Assembly (NCBI GenBank): GCA_946479405.1
Contig: CAMLGD010000030.1
Span: 1-21,673, forward strand
Origin: an uncultured Vogesella sp.
GTDB taxonomy: Bacteria; Pseudomonadota; Gammaproteobacteria; Burkholderiales; Chromobacteriaceae
Length of the DNA: 21,673 nucleotides
Reading direction: 5' to 3'
Part shown: piece by piece, positions 1-8,208 of the stretch
Layout of the letters: every line of letters begins with the position of its first letter
Position numbering within the stretch: the stretch's first letter is position 1
The notes under the pieces: model-generated
Told to the model about the DNA's origin: nothing
Database searches by the model: none
Seen by the model: the letters and a program-made list of their open reading frames with translations, nothing else
Position numbers and translations under genes: made by a program

Positions 1-1049
1 ATGCCGCCGTCGGCGGTTTGTCGTTCGGCGCGCCGACCGAGGGCGAAGTCGAGATCGCCGAGGAAATCTGCAAGCTGCTGCCGTCGATCCAGCAGCTGCG
101 CCTGGTGTCCTCCGGCACCGAGGCCACCATGTCCGCCATCCGCCTGGCGCGCGGCTTTACCGGCCGCGATTTGATCGTCAAGTTCGAGGGCTGCTACCAC
201 GGCCATTCCGACAGCCTGCTGGTGAAGGCCGGCTCCGGCCTGCTCACCTTCGGCAACCCGTCCTCCGGCGGCGTGCCGGCCGATTGCACCAAGCACACCC
301 TGGTGCTGCAGTACAACGACGTGCAGCAGCTGGCCGATACCTTCAAGGAACTGGGCGACAAGATTGCCTGCGTGATCCTGGAGCCGATCGCCGGCAACAT
401 GAACCTGATCAAGCCGTCGGCGGAATTCGTGCAGCAGCTGCGCGCACTGACCGAACAGCACGGCGCGCTGCTGATCTACGACGAAGTGATGACCGGTTTC
501 CGCGTGGCGCTGAACTGCGCGCAGGGCTTGCACGGCATCACCCCGGACCTGACCACGCTGGGCAAGGTGGTGGGCGGCGGCATGCCGCTGGCGGTGTTCG
601 GCGGCCGCGCTGACATCATGGCCAAGATCGCGCCGCTGGGTAATGTGTACCAGGCCGGCACCCTGTCCGGTAACCCGCTGGCCATGGCCGCCGGCCTCAC
701 CACCCTGAAGCTGATCCAGCAGCCGGGCTTCCACGACACCCTCGGCGCCCGCAGCGCCCGCCTGGCCGCCGGCCTGGCCGACGCCGCGCGCGAAGCGGGC
801 GTGACCATGACCACCGACAGCGTCGGCGGCATGTTCGGCTTCTACTTCAGCGACAAGGTGCCGACCAGCTACGCCGAGGCCACCCAGTGCGACATCGCCC
901 GCTTCAAGGCCTTCTTCCACGCCATGCTGGACGAAGGCGTGTACCTGGCGCCGTCGGCGTACGAGGCCGGCTTCACCTCCATCGCCCACAGCGATGTGAT
1001 GATCGACCACACCATCGCCGCCCCCCGCCGCGCACTGGCGCGCATCTGA
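1..1049 (+). CDS. hemL: Glutamate-1-semialdehyde 2,1-aminomutase, 5' end outside window
   Basis: This enzyme converts glutamate-1-semialdehyde to 5-aminolevulinate, the C5-pathway step feeding heme and other tetrapyrroles. It is PLP-dependent and cytoplasmic. The frame is open from base 3 and enters the window mid-gene, so the N-terminal part (roughly 80-90 residues by family length) is missing. The visible part follows E. coli HemL closely: the GLSFGAPTE start, the [19 protein letters not shown] block, the YHGHSD loop, [10 protein letters not shown], and the PLP lysine in [11 protein letters not shown] with its codon at 564-566. The C-terminus [14 protein letters not shown] is also typical. 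The stop is TGA at 1047-1049. A 20-base perfect palindrome and then a terminator hairpin follow, so hemL is probably the last gene of its transcript. The call is certain; only the true start cannot be seen. Confidence 0.97.
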   Translation, partial: AAVGGLSFGAPTEGEVEIAEEICKLLPSIQQLRLVSSGTEATMSAIRLARGFTGRDLIVKFEGCYHGHSDSLLVKAGSGLLTFGNPSSGGVPADCTKHTLVLQYNDVQQLADTFKELGDKIACVILEPIAGNMNLIKPSAEFVQQLRALTEQHGALLIYDEVMTGFRVALNCAQGLHGITPDLTTLGKVVGGGMPLAVFGGRADIMAKIAPLGNVYQAGTLSGNPLAMAAGLTTLKLIQQPGFHDTLGARSARLAAGLADAAREAGVTMTTDSVGGMFGFYFSDKVPTSYAEATQCDIARFKAFFHAMLDEGVYLAPSAYEAGFTSIAHSDVMIDHTIAAPRRALARI

Positions 1050-1053
1050 GCGT

Positions 1054-1073
1054 TGCGGCCAACGTTGGCCGCA
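1054..1073. repeat. Perfect 20-base palindrome built from the GCGGCCAAC word
   Basis: TGCGGCCAACGTTGGCCGCA is fully self-complementary and begins 4 bases after the hemL stop. It consists of one GCGGCCAAC and one GTTGGCCGC sharing the central base pair. The same 9-base word recurs throughout the window. As RNA it lacks a loop, so it is a better candidate for a DNA-level site than for a hairpin. A conventional terminator follows separately. Confidence 0.8.
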
Positions 1074-1079
1074 GGCTGC

Positions 1080-1114
1080 AACCCCCTGCCGTGGCAACCC
1101 GGCCGGGGGTTTTT
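1080..1114 (+). terminator. Rho-independent terminator of hemL
   Basis: The arm AACCCCC (1080-1086) pairs with GGGGGTT (1105-1111) and runs into a T tract (1110-1114). The loop is long at 18 bases, but part of it can pair further. Its place 30 bases after the hemL stop fits transcription termination. Confidence 0.7.
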
Positions 1115-1222
1115 CTTTGGCCGCCGATGGTCGCCGGCGCCGCCTTGCCGTAAACTTTCAGGTTCGTTTTTTAAAACTGCAGCGCGAAGCTTGCTGCGGC
1201 CAACCTGATTGCCTGTGCCTAC

Positions 1223-4200
1223 ATGACCACGCCCGATTCCCTGCATTACCTGGACCAGCTGCCCGCCCATCACCTGGCCGTGCTGCGTGCGCTGGCGCTG
1301 CTGCCCAACGGTGAAAACAAGCCCAACCTGCTGATGCTGCTGAGCCTGAACCTGATCCGCGATGAACACGGCAAGGCGCTCAACAACGATACGCTGGGCG
1401 CGGTGCTGGGCGATCTGGAACACCGCGACGCCATCGTGCGCACCACCGGCCTGCCGTACCGGGTGGCGCCACAGGCGCGCAACGCGGTGTTGCTGCAGCT
1501 CATGGACGAGCAGGCGGAGCTGGCGGCGTGGGGCGAGCTGCTGTGCGATCACATCCCGCTGCCGCGCGGCGCGCCCAGCGCACCGGCGGTGCAGCTGCGG
1601 CTGTGGCTGGCGATCCTGCAGGGCCGCGCCGAGCCTACCGCCCAGTGGCTGGCGCTGTACCAGCAGCTGATGCAGAACGGCAGCGGCGCGCAGCCGCAGC
1701 CGCCGTTCAAGCGTCTGTTCCACACCGCCGCCGGCCGCGCGCTGTTCGACCGCCTGGACGACGACATCCAGGTGCAGCTGTTGATGGACTACCTGCCGGA
1801 CGCCAACTGGCGGCTGGATCACTTTGCCGACGGCTACCGCTATGCGGTGGCGCGGCTGGAAGACGGTTACCGCGACTGGGACGACCTCACCGGCCAGCTG
1901 TTGCAGCAGGCGCTGTGGCGCGCCGATTTCGCCCAGGTGAGCCAGGCCGGCGCCGAGGGCGACGGTCTGCCGGTGGCGCGGCGCTTCTTCCTGCCGGTGA
2001 TGCAGGGCCGCTATGCCGAGGCGCTGGAAGTGGTGGCCGATTGGCTGGCGGATATCCGCCGCGAAACCAAGAAACGCACGCTGGATCTGCCGGCAGTGCT
2101 GAACGCGTTTTACTGCCTGGCGCTGATCGGCAGCCGTGACGACAAGCGCCAGGCCGAGCTGAAGCAGGCGATTGCCGCCGGCGTGCGCCAGCGCCACGGG
2201 CACTGCTACTACGTGCTGCAGCATCTGCTCACGGTGCAGGAAGGCGCGGCGATGGCCGCCGGCGTGCAGCTGCCGGACGTATCGGTGCTGAGCGGGTTTG
2301 ACGGCCTGCTGCTGGCGCTGGCCGCCTACTGGCTGGACGTGAAGCAGGCGCGCACCCCGGCATGGCAGGCGGCGCTGACGGCGTTCGGCCAGCAGCTGCA
2401 GGACGAAGGCTATGTCTGGGCGGCGCAGGAAGTGGCGGCGCTGCTGCAGCGCCAGTTCGGCGTGGCGCGCGAGCAGCCGGAGTGGCACGCCAGCCGCCAG
2501 CTGACGCCGCTGGTGGACATCTATCGCCGCCAGGAAGCCTGGCAGCACGCACTCAACGCGCTCAAGCTACTGGGCGCCGGCAAGGAGACCCCACTCACCG
2601 TGGACAGCAAGGATACCCGTCTGGCCTGGTTCATCACCGTGGCCCCGCATGGCGTGCTGATGGAGCCGCGCGAACAGAAACTGGGCGCGCGCGGGCAATG
2701 GAGCCGCGGCCGCGCGGTGGCGCTGCGCCGGCTGCTGGAAAGCAGCGACGAATTCGATTACCTGGCCGAGCCGGATCGCCGCATCCTGCGGCAGATCAAG
2801 TCGGCGCACGACAGCTACTACGGCGGCGGCAGCGCCTACGAGCTGGACGGCGAGAAATCGCTGCCGGCGCTGGTCGGCCACGGCGCGGTGTACTGGGCCG
2901 ACGCGCCGGACGTGCGCGTGGACGTGGTGGCCGGCCAGGTGACGCTGCAGCTGACCGAGGATGCGCGCGAGATCCGCGTGCGCCTCAACCCGTCCAAGAT
3001 CGCCGCCGACAGCGAGGTGGTGTGGGACAAGGACACCCCCACCCGGCTGGCGGTGTACCAGGTTGGCCGCGAGGTGCGGCAGATCGCCGCCATCATCGGC
3101 CGCGAACTCACCGTGCCGCTGGCCGCCAAGGCGCAGCTGATCGAGGCGGTGACCAGCGTGGCGCCGCTGGTACCGATTCATTCCGACCTGCCGGAGCTGG
3201 CAGCCAATCTCGACACTATCGCCGCCGATAACCGCATCTATGCCCACCTGCTGCCGCTGGCGCAGGGGCTGCGGCTGCAATTGCTGGTGCGGCCGCTGGC
3301 GGCGGCCAACTGGTGCAAGCCGGGCAGCGGCATGGAAAGCATCGTCGGCGAGGTAGATGGCCGCACGGTGCAGACCCGCCGCAATCTGCAGGCCGAACGC
3401 GCCGCGCTGCAGCACGTGCTGTCGTCCTGCCCGGCGCTGGCTGGCGCCGACAACGATGGCCAGGAATGGCAGTTGCCGGCGCCGCAGCAGGCGCTGGAAG
3501 TGTTGTCCGAACTGCAGCAGCTGGACGCCGGCGTGCTGGAGTGCGTGTGGCCGGAAGGCGAACGCATGCGCATCAAGTCGCGCCGCGGCCTGCCGCAGCT
3601 GCAACTGAGCGTGAAGCGCCACGGCGAGTGGTTCGTGCTCAATGGCCAGCTGAAACTGGACGACGGCCGCGTGCTGCAGCTGAAAGAGCTACTGGAACTG
3701 GCGTCGCAACAGCAGGGCCGCTTCATCACCCTGGGCGAGGACGACTGGCTGGCGCTGACCGACAGCATGAAAAAACGGCTGGAGGAGCTGGCGCTGCTGG
3801 CCGACCACGTTGGCCGCGACGGTGTGCACTACGCGCAGCTGGCGGCGCCGGTGCTGGCCGAACTGTCCGGCGAAGTGGGCGAATTCGACGCCGACGCCGC
3901 CTGGCAGCAGCAGCTGGCCACGCTGGACAACCTGCGCGACTACCAGCCGCAGCTGCCGTCCACCTTGCAGGCCACGCTGCGCGACTACCAGCAGGAAGGC
4001 TACAACTGGATGGCGCGGCTGGCGCACTGGGGCGTCGGCGCCTGCCTCGCCGACGACATGGGCCTGGGCAAGACGGTGCAGACACTGGCGCTGCTGCTGG
4101 CGCGCGCCCCCGGCGGCCCGCAGCTGGTGGTGGCACCGACCTCGGTGGCGCTGAACTGGCTGTCGGAGGCCGCCCGCTTCGCCCCCACCCTGCGCGTGCG

Positions 4201-5335
4201 GCCGTATCACCAGTTCCGCTCGCTGGTGGAGCTGGGGCCGTTCGATCTGGTGGTGGTGAGCTACGGCCTGCTGCAGCTGGATGCCGACGCCTTTGCCGCG
4301 CAGCCGTGGCAATCGGTGGTGCTGGACGAGGCGCAGGCGATCAAGAATGCCGGCACCAAGCGCTCGCAGGCGGTGATGGGCTTGCAGGCCGGCTTCCGCC
4401 TGGCGGCGTCCGGCACCCCGATCGAAAACCACCTCGGCGAGCTGTGGAACCTGTTCCGCTTCCTCAACCCGGGCCTCTTGGGCAGCCAGGAGCGCTTCCA
4501 GCAGCGTTTTGCCGGCCCGGTGGAGCGTGGCGACAAGAACGCGCGGCTGGCGCTGAAGGCGCTGATCCAGCCCTTCATCCTGCGCCGCACCAAGAGCCAG
4601 GTGCTGCACGAGCTGCCGCCGCGCACTGAGATCACCCGCAAGGTACCGCTGTCGGCGGAAGAGCTGCACCTGTACGAAGCCATGCGCCAGCAGGCGGTGG
4701 ACAAGCTGGACCAGCTGCAGGGCACCGACGGCAAGCAGATGCAGGTGCTGGCAGAGATCACCAAGCTGCGCCGCTTCTGCTGCCATCCGCAGCTGGTGCT
4801 GCCGGACAGCGTCATTGCCGGCAGCAAGTTGGCCGCCTTCAGCGAGATCGCCGAGGAGCTGGTAGAAAACGGCCACAAGGCGCTGGTATTCAGCCAGTTT
4901 GTCGATCACCTCAAGCTGGTGCGGCAGTGGCTGGATGAACAGGGCATCGCCTACCAGTACCTGGACGGCAGCACCCCGGCGCGCGAGCGCAAGGCGCGGG
5001 TGGATGCCTTCCAGCGCGGCGAGGGCGACATCTTCCTGATCAGCCTGAAAGCCGGCGGCACCGGCCTCAACCTCACTGCCGCCGATTACGTGATCCACCT
5101 CGATCCGTGGTGGAACCCGGCGGTGGAAGACCAGGCCTCCGACCGCGCCTATCGCATGGGCCAGCAGCGGCCGGTGACCATCTACCGGCTGGTGGCCGAG
5201 CACACCATCGAGGAGCAGATCGTGGCGCTGCACGGCGTGAAGCGCGATCTGGCTGACAGCCTGCTGGAAGGCGGCGACGCCAGCGCCAAGCTGGATACCG
5301 AGGCACTGCTGGCGCTGCTGAAGGGCGAACTGTAA
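1223..5335 (+). CDS. Large SNF2/SWI2-family DEAD/DEAH-box helicase (1370 aa)
   Basis: This is a superfamily 2 ATPase of the Snf2 group, expected to translocate on double-stranded DNA and remodel protein-DNA complexes; its cellular target is unknown. The C-terminal third holds the motor. Motif I DDMGLGKT has Lys950, the DEAQ box has Asp1035, SGTPIENHLGELWNL follows, and the second RecA lobe starts near residue 1219 (LVFSQF). It continues with LKAGGTGLNL, DPWWNPAVEDQASDRAYRMGQ and IYRLV near the end. The first ~900 residues are leucine/alanine-rich and helical, with no motif I can name; they likely hold an SNF2-associated region. It is not RapA: that protein is shorter and has its motor at the N-terminus. 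The ATG at 1223 has no clear Shine-Dalgarno, so the start is less certain than the gene. A loose promoter-like pair (TTGCCG at 1145, TTTAAA near 1170, spacer 19) lies upstream. Confidence 0.93.
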   Translation: MTTPDSLHYLDQLPAHHLAVLRALALLPNGENKPNLLMLLSLNLIRDEHGKALNNDTLGAVLGDLEHRDAIVRTTGLPYRVAPQARNAVLLQLMDEQAELAAWGELLCDHIPLPRGAPSAPAVQLRLWLAILQGRAEPTAQWLALYQQLMQNGSGAQPQPPFKRLFHTAAGRALFDRLDDDIQVQLLMDYLPDANWRLDHFADGYRYAVARLEDGYRDWDDLTGQLLQQALWRADFAQVSQAGAEGDGLPVARRFFLPVMQGRYAEALEVVADWLADIRRETKKRTLDLPAVLNAFYCLALIGSRDDKRQAELKQAIAAGVRQRHGHCYYVLQHLLTVQEGAAMAAGVQLPDVSVLSGFDGLLLALAAYWLDVKQARTPAWQAALTAFGQQLQDEGYVWAAQEVAALLQRQFGVAREQPEWHASRQLTPLVDIYRRQEAWQHALNALKLLGAGKETPLTVDSKDTRLAWFITVAPHGVLMEPREQKLGARGQWSRGRAVALRRLLESSDEFDYLAEPDRRILRQIKSAHDSYYGGGSAYELDGEKSLPALVGHGAVYWADAPDVRVDVVAGQVTLQLTEDAREIRVRLNPSKIAADSEVVWDKDTPTRLAVYQVGREVRQIAAIIGRELTVPLAAKAQLIEAVTSVAPLVPIHSDLPELAANLDTIAADNRIYAHLLPLAQGLRLQLLVRPLAAANWCKPGSGMESIVGEVDGRTVQTRRNLQAERAALQHVLSSCPALAGADNDGQEWQLPAPQQALEVLSELQQLDAGVLECVWPEGERMRIKSRRGLPQLQLSVKRHGEWFVLNGQLKLDDGRVLQLKELLELASQQQGRFITLGEDDWLALTDSMKKRLEELALLADHVGRDGVHYAQLAAPVLAELSGEVGEFDADAAWQQQLATLDNLRDYQPQLPSTLQATLRDYQQEGYNWMARLAHWGVGACLADDMGLGKTVQTLALLLARAPGGPQLVVAPTSVALNWLSEAARFAPTLRVRPYHQFRSLVELGPFDLVVVSYGLLQLDADAFAAQPWQSVVLDEAQAIKNAGTKRSQAVMGLQAGFRLAASGTPIENHLGELWNLFRFLNPGLLGSQERFQQRFAGPVERGDKNARLALKALIQPFILRRTKSQVLHELPPRTEITRKVPLSAEELHLYEAMRQQAVDKLDQLQGTDGKQMQVLAEITKLRRFCCHPQLVLPDSVIAGSKLAAFSEIAEELVENGHKALVFSQFVDHLKLVRQWLDEQGIAYQYLDGSTPARERKARVDAFQRGEGDIFLISLKAGGTGLNLTAADYVIHLDPWWNPAVEDQASDRAYRMGQQRPVTIYRLVAEHTIEEQIVALHGVKRDLADSLLEGGDASAKLDTEALLALLKGEL

Positions 5336-5357
5336 GCCTCGGCTGCGGCCAACCCTG

Positions 5358-5387
5358 ACGCCCGCCCCGGCTTGCCGCGGCGGGCGT
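5358..5387 (+). terminator. GC-rich hairpin after the helicase gene
   Basis: ACGCCCGCC (5358-5366) pairs perfectly over 9 bp with GGCGGGCGT (5379-5387) around a 12-base loop. Only a weak T-containing tail (TTGTG) follows, so termination may be partial. It starts 22 bases after the helicase stop. A copy of the GCGGCCAAC word (5345-5353) sits between the stop codon and the hairpin. Confidence 0.55.
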
Positions 5388-5432
5388 TGTGCTGCGACTG
5401 GCCGGGCTAAGGCGCGGTTAAGCCGGGCGGGC

Positions 5433-5447
5433 TAGGCTTAAAGCCTA
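5433..5447. promoter_or_regulatory. 15-base palindrome upstream of cytochrome b561
   Basis: TAGGCTT (5433-5439) and AAGCCTA (5441-5447) are perfect inverted arms around one A. The site ends 9 bases before the GGAG ribosome-binding site and 20 bases before the ATG. It could be an operator or a start-site element; no regulator can be named. Confidence 0.3.
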
Positions 5448-5467
5448 CCCTTTGCCGGAGTCGCAGC

Positions 5468-6012
5468 ATGCTACGCAATACCCGCCACAGTTATGGCTTG
5501 TTGGCGCGCGTCTTTCACTGGCTGTCTGCCGCGGCCGTCGTGGGCGCGCTGGTCTGCATCGAGATCAACGACTTTTTTCCGCGCGGCTCGGCCGAGCGCC
5601 TGCAGCTGCTGCTGTGGCATATCGACGCCGGCCTGCTGACCGCGCTGCTGCTGTTGCCGCGCCTGTTGTGGCGGCTGGGTAACCGTCCGCCGGACATCAC
5701 CCCGCCGCCGCAGCCACTTTCCAGCTGCTGGCCCGTGCCGGCCACTGGGCGCTGTATGGCCTGATGCTGGCGCTGCCGCTGTTCGGCGTGCTGGCGTTGC
5801 AGGCGGGCGGCAAGCCGGTGGCGCTGTTTGGCCACCCGCTGCCGCTGCTACTGTCGCCGCGGCCGGGGCTGGGCCATGTGCTGAAGGAAGTCCACGAGCT
5901 GCTGGGCAACCTGATGTTGGTGGTGCTGGCGCTGCATGTGGCCGCCAGCGCCTGGCATCACCGCTTTTTGCGCGACGACACCCTCACCCGGCTGATCGGG
6001 CCGCGGCGCTAG
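5468..6012 (+). pseudogene. Cytochrome b561 family protein, frameshifted
   Basis: The intact protein would be an inner-membrane di-heme b-type cytochrome of about 181 aa with four helices, related to E. coli CybB and probably moving electrons between quinol and periplasmic acceptors. A good GGAG (5457-5460) precedes the ATG. Frame 2 gives residues 1-84 (HSYGLLARVFHW, NDFFPRGSAERLQLLLWHID, LLPRLLWRLGNRPP), then turns to nonsense near 5717. Frame 1 carries on at 5719 with FQLLARAGHWALYGLMLALPLFG, then KEVHELLGN and LALHVAASAWHH. The candidate heme histidines lie on both sides: H17 and H51 before the break, and those in KEVHELL and ALHVAA after it. The total of 545 bases is one short of a whole number of codons, so a single missing base at the TTT run (5718-5720) explains it. 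Either the gene is dead or the base is a sequencing error. Nothing resembles a programmed slip site. Confidence 0.85.
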
Positions 6013-6091
6013 GCCGCAGCTGTCCCAACGGCGGGCTGTGCGCAGCGCGGCGCGTTTCTAGAATGGCGCGGTATCCCACAGGAGCCGCGCC

Positions 6092-6961
6092 ATGTCCGCT
6101 TTTCGCCTTGTCCCCGCCCACACCTTGCCGCCGGCACAGCTGCATGCGGCGTTTCGTGACGCGTTTGCCGATTACCTGCTGCCGTTGGCGCTGACGCCGG
6201 CACAGTGGCCGGCCTTCCTGGCGCGGCAGGCGGCGGTGCTGTCCCTCAGCCGGGTGGCAGTGCGCGGCGACGCTATCCTGGCGTTTGCCCTGGTAGCGCC
6301 ACGCGGCCAACGTTGGCGGCTGGCCTGCATGGGCGCGCTGCCGCAGGCGCGCGGCAGCGGCGCGGCACCGGCGCTGCTGGACGAGCTGATCCAGCGTGCC
6401 GGCGCGCATGGCCTGCAGGCGCTGGAGCTGGAAGTGTTTGCGCAGAACGCGCGCGCCTTGCGGCTGTACCGCAGCCGTGGCTTTAGCGAACTGGCGCCGC
6501 TGCATGGTTACGCGCTGGCGGCAACGGCACCGGCTCCTGCGGCGGGGCCGACGCCGCAACAGCCTGGCCGCGAGGCGGCGCTGGCGTGGCTGGACGATGC
6601 CGAGCTGCAGCGCGACGACCTGCCGCTACAGGTTACCGCGCCGGTGCTGGCGGTTTCGCCGCTGCCGTGGCAAGCCTGGCAACACGGCGCGGCGCAGCTG
6701 GTGTTTTCGGTTTCCACCGATGGTGTGCAGATTCATAGCCTGGTCGACCGCCAGCCGGCGCAGCACGATGCGCAGCACTTGCTACAGGCCTTGCGCGCTA
6801 CCCATCCCGCGCTGTCGTGGCGGGTGCCGCCGCTGCAACGGCCGGATGCCGGCGGCGAGGCGTTGCTGGCGGCCGGCTGCCAGCGCGACGAGTTGTTCCA
6901 GTACCTGATGCGGCGGCCACTGCCGCTGTCTCCGGCGGGTAGCGCCGTGCCGGTCGGCTAA
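6092..6961 (+). CDS. GNAT-family N-acetyltransferase with an extra C-terminal domain (289 aa)
   Basis: The N-terminal ~140 residues form a GCN5-related acetyltransferase fold that would move an acetyl group from acetyl-CoA to an amine. The substrate is unknown. The acetyl-CoA loop is MGALPQARGSGAAPALL (residues 80-96, the Q/R-x-x-G-x-G/A pattern). The following LELEVFAQNARALRLYRSRGF gives the usual Asn119 and Tyr126. After a Pro/Ala linker (about 146-160), the last ~130 residues match no family I can name. Their ending, AAGCQRDELFQYLMRRPL, resembles the tail of a GNAT fold, so a degenerate second GNAT domain is possible. A GGAG at 6081-6084 sits 7 bases before the ATG and fixes the start. A near-full palindromic copy of the GCGGCCAAC word lies inside the gene at 6303-6318. 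Confidence 0.85.
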   Translation: MSAFRLVPAHTLPPAQLHAAFRDAFADYLLPLALTPAQWPAFLARQAAVLSLSRVAVRGDAILAFALVAPRGQRWRLACMGALPQARGSGAAPALLDELIQRAGAHGLQALELEVFAQNARALRLYRSRGFSELAPLHGYALAATAPAPAAGPTPQQPGREAALAWLDDAELQRDDLPLQVTAPVLAVSPLPWQAWQHGAAQLVFSVSTDGVQIHSLVDRQPAQHDAQHLLQALRATHPALSWRVPPLQRPDAGGEALLAAGCQRDELFQYLMRRPLPLSPAGSAVPVG

Positions 6962-7031
6962 GATTGCCGTCGTGCTTCCGGCTGGAGCAAGCTGCCCTGG
7001 GCGGCGTCGCGCGGGCGGCCAGGGACGGGGC

Positions 7032-7439
7032 TCAGGTGTGCGGAAACTGCGGATTCCACGCCACTTCCCACAGGAAGCCATCCGGGTCGCGGAAGTAGCC
7101 GCTGCGGCCGCCCCAGAACGCGTCCTCCGCCGGCTTGACGATGTCGCCGCCACGACTGGCGACCTCGGCCAGCAGCGCGTCCACCTGCAGCCGTTCGCGC
7201 ACATTGTGCGCCAGCGAAAAACCGGGAAACGCCGCCGGCGGGCTGTCGGCCACGCCGGCGTCCTTAGCCAATTCGCTGCGCGGAAACAGCGACAGCCAGG
7301 TCTTGCCCAGCTCAAAAAACGCCACCCCGGCGCCATCCGGCATCGCGATCTGCGGCAGTGCCAGCACGTCGCGGTAGAAGGCGGTGGCGCGCGCCAGATC
7401 GGCGACGCCCAGGGTGATGAAACTCAGTCTGGCTTCCAT
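7032..7439 (-). CDS. VOC-family (glyoxalase/bleomycin resistance-like) protein (135 aa)
   Basis: A single vicinal oxygen chelate domain pair made of two beta-alpha-beta-beta-beta modules. The first module begins RLSFITLGVADLARATAFYRDVLAL, and the second contains the typical ending GYFRDPDGFLWEVAWNPQF, whose Glu is the usual last metal ligand. The first ligand position carries Phe rather than His or Glu, so metal binding may differ from true glyoxalase I. Family members include isomerases, dioxygenases and antibiotic-binding proteins; no substrate can be assigned. AAGGAG sits 6 bases before the ATG. It lies 51 bases downstream of the WYL regulator gene on the same strand, with an imperfect inverted copy of the repeat word between them. 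It may be co-transcribed or have its own promoter. Confidence 0.9.
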   Translation of the reverse strand: MEARLSFITLGVADLARATAFYRDVLALPQIAMPDGAGVAFFELGKTWLSLFPRSELAKDAGVADSPPAAFPGFSLAHNVRERLQVDALLAEVASRGGDIVKPAEDAFWGGRSGYFRDPDGFLWEVAWNPQFPHT

Positions 7440-7466
7440 TTGCGGCTCCTTGTGGTGGGTAATGCT

Positions 7467-7488
7467 GCGGCCAACCTTGGCTGGCCGC
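7467..7488. repeat. Inverted repeat with the GCGGCCAAC word between two minus-strand genes
   Basis: GCGGCCA (7467-7473) and TGGCCGC (7482-7488) form a 7-bp stem around an 8-base spacer. It occupies the gap between the WYL regulator stop (7491) and the VOC start (7439). There is no T tract on either side. It belongs to the dispersed repeat family described in the findings. Confidence 0.6.
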
Positions 7489-7490
7489 GT

Positions 7491-8204
7491 TCAGCGCTGG
7501 TGCCAGGGTTGGCGCGTTTGCTGCTGCAGTTGCCGGCGGCTGGCATCGCCGGCACCGGCCTGCTGCAGGAAGCCATCCAGCGAAATATCCGCCGGCCACG
7601 GCACGTTGGCCGCCTGCTGCGCGGTGATGCGGTCGGTGCGGAAGTGGCGGTAGTCCTGCCGCAGCAGGCACCACGCCGCCAGCGTCCAGCGCTCTCCCCA
7701 GAAGAATAGCCCCAGCGGCGCGACATCCCGCTGGCTGCTGTGGCCGGCGGCGTCGAGGTAGTGCAGCTGCAGGCAGTGCTGCTGCTCGCAGGCGCGGCGC
7801 AGCGCGGCCAGCATCTGCGGTGCCGGCGCCAGCAATGGCGGCACGAACAGCGGCGACGGCGCCAGCCCGGCACTGCCGAGCACGGCATGAATCTTGGCCA
7901 GTGCGGCATGGGCGGCGGCGGCGGTGTCGCTGTCGGCGCAGCCGGCCAGCATGCGGGCGCCGGCTTCCAGCGCCGACAGCTCATCGTTGCTGAAGCTCAG
8001 CGGCGGCGGCACAAAGCCGCGTTCCAGCCAGTAGCCTTCGCCGGCCTCGCCGTTGACCGGCGCACCGCTGGCCTGCAGGTCGGCCATGTCGCGGTACACG
8101 GTGCGCGGCGAGATTTCCAGCCACGCGGCCAGTTGCGCGGCGGTGGTGCGGCGCCGGCCGCGCAACAGCAGCAGGATCTGCAGCAGGCGATCGGCTCGGC
8201 GCAT
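7491..8204 (-). CDS. YafY/PafC-type transcriptional regulator, HTH plus WYL domain (237 aa)
   Basis: This is a DNA-binding regulator. The N-terminal winged HTH of the DeoR/HTH_11 type spans residues 1-55 (MRRADRLLQILLLLRGRRRT, then QLAAWLEISPRTVYRDMADL as the recognition helix). It is followed by the wing VNGEAGEGYWLERG. Residues about 145-205 form the WYL ligand-sensing domain (LQLHYLDAAG, VAPLGLFFWGERWTLAAW, YRHFRTDRI). WYL domains are thought to bind nucleotides or nucleic acids. The gene starts 4 bases after the EVE gene stop, with GGAG 7 bases before the ATG, so it is translated from the same message. Being the third gene of the cluster, it probably controls that cluster; the overlapping dyads at 9078-9099 are a possible target. 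That link is inference. Confidence 0.92.
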   Translation of the reverse strand: MRRADRLLQILLLLRGRRRTTAAQLAAWLEISPRTVYRDMADLQASGAPVNGEAGEGYWLERGFVPPPLSFSNDELSALEAGARMLAGCADSDTAAAAHAALAKIHAVLGSAGLAPSPLFVPPLLAPAPQMLAALRRACEQQHCLQLHYLDAAGHSSQRDVAPLGLFFWGERWTLAAWCLLRQDYRHFRTDRITAQQAANVPWPADISLDGFLQQAGAGDASRRQLQQQTRQPWHQR

Positions 8205-8208
8205 CGCA

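Noticed and set aside
869..5233. Three long minus-strand reading frames (869-2548, 2567-3622, 3689-5233) opposite the helicase gene
   Set aside because: Their proteins are low-complexity Gln/Arg/His/Ala-rich strings typical of antisense frames in GC-rich DNA. The plus-strand helicase has clear motifs across the same span.
5717..5722. Programmed -1 frameshift in the cytochrome b561 gene
   Set aside because: The CTTTCC stretch does not fit the X-XXY-YYZ slip pattern and no b561 is known to use frameshifting; an indel or sequencing error is simpler.
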